Positions 58,410 to 64,000 of a stretch of DNA of 64,000 bases are shown here, piece by piece. The position numbers and the translations under genes are program-made. The notes under the pieces were generated by a model. It searched no databases and was not told the DNA's origin. It was given only the letters and a program-made list of their open reading frames with translations. Source of the stretch: Coenobita brevimanus (lineage: Eukaryota; Arthropoda; Malacostraca; Decapoda; Coenobitidae); assembly GCA_032717465.1 (NCBI GenBank), contig CM064670.1, forward strand, positions 20,401,637 through 20,465,636, written 5' to 3'. Within the stretch, counting starts at the first letter, position 1, and the number at the start of each line of letters is the position of its first letter.

Positions 58410-59570
58410 ATGCGTGGGTTTGACCGCATCGATTCTCCGGAATATTCCGGAGAATACCGCAGTCTCCCCGACATCAAGGCGGACCAGGAGCAGTGGAGTC
58501 TGCCCTCAGAAATGCCGACACCCCCACTCGGACTCCCCCCACTCGGGCTCCCCGGGGTAGCCGCCGCCAGCCACCACCACTCCGGGCAACAGCGGCGTAC
58601 GTCAGCCCGGGCCGTGCGCCCTTGTGAGACGCAACCACCGCGCCGCCGCCACCGTAGGAAAAAGACACTACCTTCGCGTGGCGGAATCACCGAGTTAGCT
58701 AGGGGTGGAGTCAGAAACTGTACTCCAGACAGCACCCCTAAGGTAGAGACGATCTATGGTCGCTCTAACAGTGGTAAGGTAGAGACGATCGGCGGTCGCT
58801 CCCCCCACAACAAGGTAGAGACGATCAATGGTCGCTCCCATAAAGAAAAGACAGAGACGATCTATGGTCGCTCACAACAAAAGCAGGTAGAGACGATCAG
58901 TGGTCGCTCCCTGAAAGCTAAGGTAGAGACGATCGGCGGTCGCTCCCTCAGCACACTGGTAGAGACGATCAATGGTCGCTCCCCTATAAAAAAGACAGAG
59001 ACGATCTATGGTCGCTCACAACAAAATCAGGTAGAGACGATCAGTGGTCGCTCCCTGCAAGCTAAGGTAGAGACGATCAGTGGTCGCTCCCTCAGCACAC
59101 TGGTAGAGACGATCAATGGTCGCTCCCCTATAGAAAAGACAGAGACGATCTATGGTCACTCACAACAAAATCAGGTAGAGACGATCAGTGGTTGCTCCCT
59201 GCAAGCTAAGGTAGAGACGATCAACGGTCACTCCCTCAGCACCCCGGTGGAGACGATCGATGGTCGCTCCCAGGGTATAGTGAGGAGGAAAGACCTCCCT
59301 GTCTCCCCCGGCCTCTGTTCCCTGCGCGAGGCCCTTGAGAAGACCCACCTGTCGGGCCCCCGTGACAGCCGCTGCCGCAGTCCTTCCCTGCCAGTGCCCC
59401 TGCCCATAGGAGACCGCAGTCCGTCGCCTCTTCCGGCCCGCCCCAGGACACCCGGGCGAGACCTCACCATGCCCCCGCGACGCCGGGACCTGACCCAGAG
59501 GTTCCTAGCTCTCTTCGGCCCCAGCCCGGAGCCCAGTCCGGAAGCCCCCGGACGTGAGAGGACGCCCTAG
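58410..59570 (+). CDS. U3-encoded repeat protein of element D (386 codons, intact)
   Basis: ATG is 5 nt from the LTR start. The protein has an N-terminal region rich in P, S and basic residues (PRRRHRRKKTLPSRGG, about residues 76-91). Then come 15 tandem 12-residue repeats of the form V-E-T-I-x-G-R-S-x4 (about residues 111-290), and a P/R/S-rich C-terminus (PPRRRDLTQRFLALFGPSPE). No signal peptide or membrane segment is visible, and I do not recognise a family. In the 3' LTR the same frame is continuous with an internal ORF, so its natural start may be at 62249. Its basic character would suit nucleic-acid binding, but that is speculation. Confidence 0.6.
   Translation: MRGFDRIDSPEYSGEYRSLPDIKADQEQWSLPSEMPTPPLGLPPLGLPGVAAASHHHSGQQRRTSARAVRPCETQPPRRRHRRKKTLPSRGGITELARGGVRNCTPDSTPKVETIYGRSNSGKVETIGGRSPHNKVETINGRSHKEKTETIYGRSQQKQVETISGRSLKAKVETIGGRSLSTLVETINGRSPIKKTETIYGRSQQNQVETISGRSLQAKVETISGRSLSTLVETINGRSPIEKTETIYGHSQQNQVETISGCSLQAKVETINGHSLSTPVETIDGRSQGIVRRKDLPVSPGLCSLREALEKTHLSGPRDSRCRSPSLPVPLPIGDRSPSPLPARPRTPGRDLTMPPRRRDLTQRFLALFGPSPEPSPEAPGRERTP
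58432..58455. promoter_or_regulatory. 24 bp perfect palindrome near the LTR start
   Basis: The site is centred on GGAATATTCC and extends symmetrically to ATTCTCC/GGAGAAT. GAAtaTTC resembles the heat-shock element core nGAAnnTTCn. The second LTR has it unchanged at 62538-62561. It also falls inside the ORF. Confidence 0.5.
58743..59282 (+). repeat. 36 bp hairpin minisatellite, 15 units (5' LTR)
   Basis: Each unit contains GAGACGATCnnnGGTCGCTC. In RNA, GAG-CGAUC pairs with GGUCG-CUC (eight pairs including one G-U, one bulged A, 3 nt loop). The loop triplet varies (TAT, GGC, AAT, AGT, AAC, GAT) while the stem is nearly fixed; three units carry one stem change each (GGTCACTC twice, GGTTGCTC once). 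Linkers follow a four-unit higher-order pattern of 144 bp. Confidence 0.9.
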
Positions 59571-60622
59571 TGAGTCGCCCCGTGCCCTCCCGGCTCGCCC
59601 TACCCTGGCGACACCCTCAGCCCGACCGGATCATCGCCGAGGTAACTGTGTTTCTCTCTACCAGAGATACGAGGATCCGCAATTGTGAAGTAGGTTAAGT
59701 GTGACTCCTTTTTTCTTAGAATAAGACTAGTGCAGTGATTTCATGTAATTTCCATTGGGGTAACCCAGGACATAATGCTACATTAACGGGCGAGAATAGG
59801 GGTAGAGACCCCAAGTGAAGATACGTGCGAGTGTCATCCCAAGTTTACTAAGGACTTCTCTCTAGAGCCCAAAGAAAGGATAATACAGTGCTATTGGTTA
59901 AACTCTGGGTAATCCAGTGGAATAGAATTTACGAGGGTTCCGACTTTGTTACGCGTTGGGAAGTGCGAGCCTACATAACCTACCAGGGAGATGTGTAGTA
60001 TATAAGTTGTGCTGACGGAAATCTAGTGTTGCCAAACTACGAGGACCGCGAGTGATAACTGTACTCCCTTGTTCTGCACGCTATCCCCGAAAACCCTCCC
60101 CACTCCTCACCCCCGCTCTTGAAGTTCAAATAAGAACCAGAGTTAATTATCAAAGAATTCTTGCCAATAGAAAACACCTAAACTCCCTTGTTAATATCGG
60201 GCCTCATTAAGTATTACCATAACTTCTCCCTCGCCGTCCTAAGTCACTCTCCGTGTCTCCCCCTCCCCTTCCTGGTAAATCACAAACCCCCCCCCCTCTC
60301 TCCCCTCCCGCGCTCCGCGCGCACGGGTATTTACTGTACTCCTAGTACTAAGATTTGTTGTATTGTCATTAATATCTAAGAAGCTAGTATCCTGCGAGAT
60401 ACACAATATTTTAAATAAGGTTTTGTATTGCTCTATATTGTGATGTAATGTCTACTGAAATGTCTTGTGTCTAACTGAAATAATATACGTGTATGGTGTT
60501 GCCGAAAGTTTTTATGTCCTGCCTCTCTTCATTGCACTAGCTCCGGTCTCGAAAGAGGACCCCGCTCAGTGTTGAGTTGATTTGGAACGAGAGGTCGAGC
60601 CAAATTCTACTCAGCATTACAC

Positions 60623-60640
60623 TGGTGGCCAGCGGTGGTT
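60623..60640 (+). promoter_or_regulatory. Element D primer-binding-like site
   Basis: TGGTGGCCAGCGGTGG starts two bases after the LTR's final CA. TGG at this position suits pairing with a tRNA CCA end; the tRNA is not identified. Confidence 0.5.
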
Positions 60641-60686
60641 CTAGATCCGAGCGTAGAAGAGAGGTAAACAGGAAATATTTGGAAAA

Positions 60687-62252
60687 ATGGCAACTAAACC
60701 GCACGTCCAGTTATCCAAGTTTGACCCTGACCAGTATGACATACATACATATCTTGCAATAGTTAAACCCTTATTGGATATTGGCTTTGATAATGACCAA
60801 CAAAAAATTGCAGTCACACTTCCACTACTGGGTAAAGCCACAGCTAACATTGCGCCAAAAATTGTCCCAGAACTCACCTGGCAGAACTTTACCAAGTTCG
60901 CAGTCCAAGCCATCACCCCATCATTAGGGAAAGTGGTGGCTCTATCCAAATTGGATAGCTTTATTTATGACGGGGATTTAGATAATACCCTGTTACAGGC
61001 AAGACGCCTGGTTACTGCTGCCTACCCGGAGGCAGATGAAGAAACCCGGGATCAACACACATTTAATACCCTGCTCAGAGTACTCCCAAGTGTTGTAAGA
61101 CAACACTTCACTATCCATGATCCAACAGGAGACATGGATAGAGATATCAGTTTAATGAGGCGCCTTTTAGCCGTCCATGCCACCCCTCAACGCATCGGCG
61201 AAATAAATCAATTCCCCGTTGACCTCATCACCATCAACCCGTGGGAATTTTCTCTGTGCTACCACGGATGTCCGATTCACGACATCCGTGATCAGCTAGA
61301 AGCTGCCCAGTGCAGCCAAATGACACGAGGGCACTTACAAACCTCCCCACCATACGCAAATTCCCCTAAGCCCCAGGGGAAGAAAAAACAAAAAGGGAAA
61401 AACAAAAAGCGCCCCCCTGCCTCCGCATCCCACCGTAAAGGCGGGGGCCACCTCACCTCTCCCCCAGTCTACGACAGGGGAGAACGTTATTTTTCCTTTT
61501 CCCCCCCTCTCACTATCTCTTCTGTTCTACCTTCCTCTATTCCTGCCCCTAGTTCTAACCTTCCCACCCCACACACCACTATACTCCCGCAACACAAAAC
61601 CGGCCTCCCTCTTCACAGGCCTCCTAGGACCCTCTCCACATCTTCCCCTAACCTACTTCCTAAAACCACCTCCCCCCGTCTACTGCCTTCCACCTCCCAC
61701 CCCGCGCCACCCACCGCCATCACTTCACCACCGTTCGCTTTCCCCGCCCACAAAGTTAACTCATTCACCTCCCCTACCACCTCAGCCTCCACCGCCTCCA
61801 CCACCCCCTGCACCGCACCTGACATCTCACCCGCCACGCCTCGCTCACCCTCACCCCTTCCCTCCGCCGCCTCACCCTTTCCACCCAAGCCCACGTGCCC
61901 TGCCCACCCCGCAGGACAACCCACTACCACCGCCCTCTCCCCTCCACACCTACGCACACCCACTCCGACGTTCTCACCTTCTTCCGCGTCCCCAATGCGC
62001 GCGACGGCCCGCGCTAACCGACCCCGCCCACCCCGCACGCCTGCTTCCCTACCCACACCCACCCTCAGAACCGACTCTTATGCCCACCCACCCGATACAC
62101 ACACACCGTCAAGCTACATCAGGCCCAAATCCCTCCTACCTGTACTCCCCAGAGACTTAACGCCGCATTACTACCACACAAAACCCGGCCTTCGCCCACT
62201 CTGTCCGGCATTCCACCTCCAACCACGCCGACAACCACACCAAACAACATGA
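60687..62252 (+). CDS. Element D gag-like protein (521 codons, intact)
   Basis: ATG in a good context (AAAAATGGC) opens an uninterrupted frame. Residues ~1-190 are globular and helix-rich (KFDPDQYDIHTYLAIVKPLL, VVALSKLDSFIYDGDLDN, EETRDQHTFNTLLRVLPSVV), like a capsid domain of LTR-element gag. A basic K-rich patch (GKKKQKGKNKKRPP, about residues 230-245) follows, and a long S/T/P-rich disordered tail. There is no clear CCHC knuckle and no protease. The stop TGA overlaps the next ATG as ATGA. The intact frame with near-identical LTRs implies recent mobility. Assignment as gag rests on position and composition. Confidence 0.65.
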   Translation: MATKPHVQLSKFDPDQYDIHTYLAIVKPLLDIGFDNDQQKIAVTLPLLGKATANIAPKIVPELTWQNFTKFAVQAITPSLGKVVALSKLDSFIYDGDLDNTLLQARRLVTAAYPEADEETRDQHTFNTLLRVLPSVVRQHFTIHDPTGDMDRDISLMRRLLAVHATPQRIGEINQFPVDLITINPWEFSLCYHGCPIHDIRDQLEAAQCSQMTRGHLQTSPPYANSPKPQGKKKQKGKNKKRPPASASHRKGGGHLTSPPVYDRGERYFSFSPPLTISSVLPSSIPAPSSNLPTPHTTILPQHKTGLPLHRPPRTLSTSSPNLLPKTTSPRLLPSTSHPAPPTAITSPPFAFPAHKVNSFTSPTTSASTASTTPCTAPDISPATPRSPSPLPSAASPFPPKPTCPAHPAGQPTTTALSPPHLRTPTPTFSPSSASPMRATARANRPRPPRTPASLPTPTLRTDSYAHPPDTHTPSSYIRPKSLLPVLPRDLTPHYYHTKPGLRPLCPAFHLQPRRQPHQTT

Positions 62253-63533
62253 AGATTAAGCGAGCTATATGGGCCCCTTCCTTTGCCAGGAACCACCGGC
62301 TTCGCGGACCCCACCACCTGTTAAGTATCCTCAAGCACACCACCACCCCCTCCGCCCTCTTCCTCACCTATGACCAAACACAAGAGGAGGATTCTTATAC
62401 TACCGCCTGGCAGCACACACTCCGCCACCTCCAGCCCATCTCCACCACCTCCAACACTCTAGCGTTCCACCTCCAGCCACAGGGACGTGACTTTTTTCAA
62501 GAACACGGTGGTGAAATGCGTGGGTTTGACCGCATCGATTCTCCGGAATATTCCGGAGAATACCGCAGTCTCCCCGACATCAAGGCGGACCAGGAGCAGT
62601 GGAGTCTGCCCTCAGAAATGCCGACACCCCCACTCGGACTCCCCCCACTCGGGCTCCCCGGGGTAGCCGCCGCCAGCCACCACCAATCCGGGCAACAGCG
62701 GCGTACGTCAGCCCGGGCCGTGCGCCCTTGTGAGACGCAACCACCGCGCCACCGCCACCGTAGGAAAAAGACACTACCTTCGCGTGGCGGAATCACCGAG
62801 TTAGCTAGGGGTGGAGTCAGAAACTGTACTCCAGACAGCACCCCTAAGGTAGAGACGATCTATGGTCGCTCTAACAGTTGGTAAGGTAGAGACGATCGGC
62901 GGTCGCTCCCCCCACAACAAGGTAGAGACGATCAATGGTCGCTCCCATAAAGAAAAGACAGAGACGATCTATGGTCGCTCACAACAAAAGCAGGTAGAGA
63001 CGATCAGTGGTCGCTCCCTGAAAGCTAAGGTAGAGACGATCGGCGGTCGCTCCCTCAGCACACTGGTAGAGACGATCAATGGTCGCTCCCCTATAAAAAA
63101 GACAGAGACGATCTATGGTCGCTCACAACAAAATCAGGTAGAGACGATCAGTGGTCGCTCCCTGCAAGCTAAGGTAGAGACGATCAACGGTCGCTCCCTC
63201 AGCACCCCGGTGGAGACGATCGATGGTCGCTCCCAGGGTATAGTGAGGAGGAAAGACCTCCCTGTCTCCCCCGGCCTCTGTTCCCTGCGCGAGGCCCTTG
63301 AGAAGACCCACCTGTCGGGCCCCCGTGACAGCCGCTGCCGCAGTCCTTCCCTGCCGGCGCCCCTGCCCATAGGAGACCGCAGTCCGTCGCCTCTTCCGGC
63401 CCGCCCCAGGACACCCGGGCGAGACCTCACCATGCCCCCGCGACGCCGGGACCTGACCCAGAGGTTCCTAGCTCTCTTCGGCCCCAGCCCGGAGCCCAGT
63501 CCGGAAGCCCCCGGACGTGAGAGGACGCCCTAG
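62249..63533 (+). pseudogene. Element D ORF2 running into the 3' LTR, broken by a 1 bp insertion
   Basis: ATG at 62249-62251 overlaps the gag stop (ATGA), an arrangement that can support termination-reinitiation. The first ~88 residues are encoded internally (MKIKRAIWAPSF start, no recognised domain). The frame then crosses the LTR boundary at 62512 without a stop and enters the U3 repeat-protein frame. In this LTR one extra T (CAGTTGGTAAG at about 62875-62885, against CAGTGGTAAG in the 5' LTR) causes a stop at 62884. The remaining repeats and C-terminus stay open in the shifted frame to 63533. The 5' LTR lacks the insertion, so the lesion probably arose after integration. Confidence 0.65.
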
Positions 63534-64000
63534 TGAGTCGCCCCGTGCCCTCCCGGCTCGCCCTACCCTGGCGACACCCTCAGCCCGACCGGATCATCGC
63601 CGAGGTAACTGTGTTTCTCTCTACCAGAGATACGAGGATCCGCAATTGTGAAGTAGGTTAAGTGTGACTCCTGTTTTCTTAGAATAAGACTAGTGCAGTG
63701 ATTTCATGTAATTTCCATTGGGGTAACCCAGGACATAATGCTACATTAACGGGCGAGAATAGGGGTAGAGACCCCAAGTGAAGATACGTGCGAGTGTCAT
63801 CCCAAGTTTACTAAGGACTTCTCTCTAGAGCCCAAAGAAAGGATAATACAGTGCTATTGGTTAAACTCTGGGTAATCCAGTGGAATAGAATTTACGAGGG
63901 TTCCGACTTTGTTACGCGTTGGGAAGTGCGAGCCTACATAACCTACCAGGGAGATGTGTAGTATATAAGTTGTGCTGACGGAAATCTAGTGTTGCCAAAC
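62512..64000 (+). repeat. Element D 3' LTR (incomplete)
   Basis: It matches 58406-60037. It lacks four array units (144 bp) and has one extra base. The window ends before its TATA-distal part and before any right-hand target duplication. Confidence 0.85.
62849..63245 (+). repeat. 36 bp hairpin minisatellite, 11 units (3' LTR)
   Basis: Units equivalent to 1-9, 14 and 15 of the 5' LTR array are present; one complete four-unit block is missing. The first unit holds the 1 bp insertion. Stem sequences in the 11 units are all intact GAGACGATC/GGTCGCTC. Confidence 0.9.

Larger units (their letters stand above)
58406..60621 (+). repeat. Element D 5' LTR
   Basis: The LTR begins with a 24 bp perfect palindrome 26 nt in, then a GC-rich ORF with a 36 bp tandem array, then AT-rich sequence with a TATATAAG box at 59999-60006. 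The ORF lies wholly upstream of the TATA box, so it belongs to U3 and would be transcribed only from the 3' copy or from an outside promoter. Confidence 0.85.
58406..64000 (+). mobile_element. Element D: young non-autonomous LTR retrotransposon (3' end outside window)
   Basis: The 5' LTR 58406-60621 (TGAAATGCG...AGCATTACA) is 2216 bp. An internal region of only 1.9 kb follows, and an LTR copy starts at 62512 and is still running at 64000. The compared LTR parts differ by a handful of substitutions, one 1 bp insertion and a 144 bp array difference, so the insertion is young. The only internal genes are gag-like ORF1 and a short ORF2; protease, RT and integrase are absent. Mobilisation would need enzymes from another element. 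Confidence 0.85.

Noticed and set aside
58743..59282. CRISPR-like periodic array with a 36 bp period
   Set aside because: It lies in the LTR of a eukaryotic retrotransposon and is in frame within an ORF. The variable parts are short and recur in a four-unit order, so they are not unique spacers; no cas genes are present.
61613..62062. Minus-strand 149-codon G/V/E-rich frame
   Set aside because: It is the complement of the P/T/S-rich gag tail of element D; its composition follows from the CC-rich DNA.

Overview
Every recognisable coding sequence in this window belongs to a transposable element; I see no host gene. The mix points to an animal genome, most likely an arthropod and plausibly a decapod crustacean: Ty3/Gypsy-type LTR elements, I-like and other LINEs, Tc1/mariner elements, tRNA-derived SINEs, foldback elements and many long GT/AT/GA microsatellites. 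The species assignment is inference.

Layout. (1) 1-13380: a head-to-tail array of one defective LTR element ('C'), as internal / LTR / internal / LTR / internal / LTR / start of gag, with a period of about 4.72-4.73 kb. It carries a gag with conserved stops and a protease plus integrase zinc-finger ORF, but no reverse transcriptase. (2) 13381-22777: a partial copy of element 'B' followed by a nearly complete minus-strand element 'A1'. (3) 22969-49245: element B with both LTRs, sitting in an AT microsatellite and filled with nested insertions. A DNA transposon (23106-24345) lies in its 5' LTR. A minus-strand element 'A2' (26471-36082, ATGT duplication) splits its integrase, and A2's LTR is itself split by a LINE (26888-30144). 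A TIR element (36588-47707, TA duplication) splits the integrase again. That element contains a Tc1 element (38486-46215), which contains an I-like LINE (38990-45249, 11-12 bp duplication) and a 458 bp insert. A poly(A) retroposon lies in B's 3' LTR. (4) 49246-58405: microsatellites, SINE-like repeats, a palindromic/foldback cluster and two fragments of one LINE family in opposite orientation. (5) 58406-64000: a young LTR element 'D' with gag but no pol, whose 3' LTR runs off the window.

Most notable. Element D has an intact gag. A second ORF overlaps the gag stop by ATGA and runs through the end of the internal region into the U3 of the LTR. There it encodes a 12-residue tandem repeat whose 36 bp DNA unit can fold into a small hairpin, with 15 units in one LTR and 11 in the other. 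Element A has gag-protease-integrase-RT-RNase H order with a Gypsy-type RT, as in GMR1-like elements. The B/A1/B/A2 arrangement fits one unequal crossover between two A copies.

All coordinates come from reading the sequence by eye. Family names rest on motif recognition, not on database searches.
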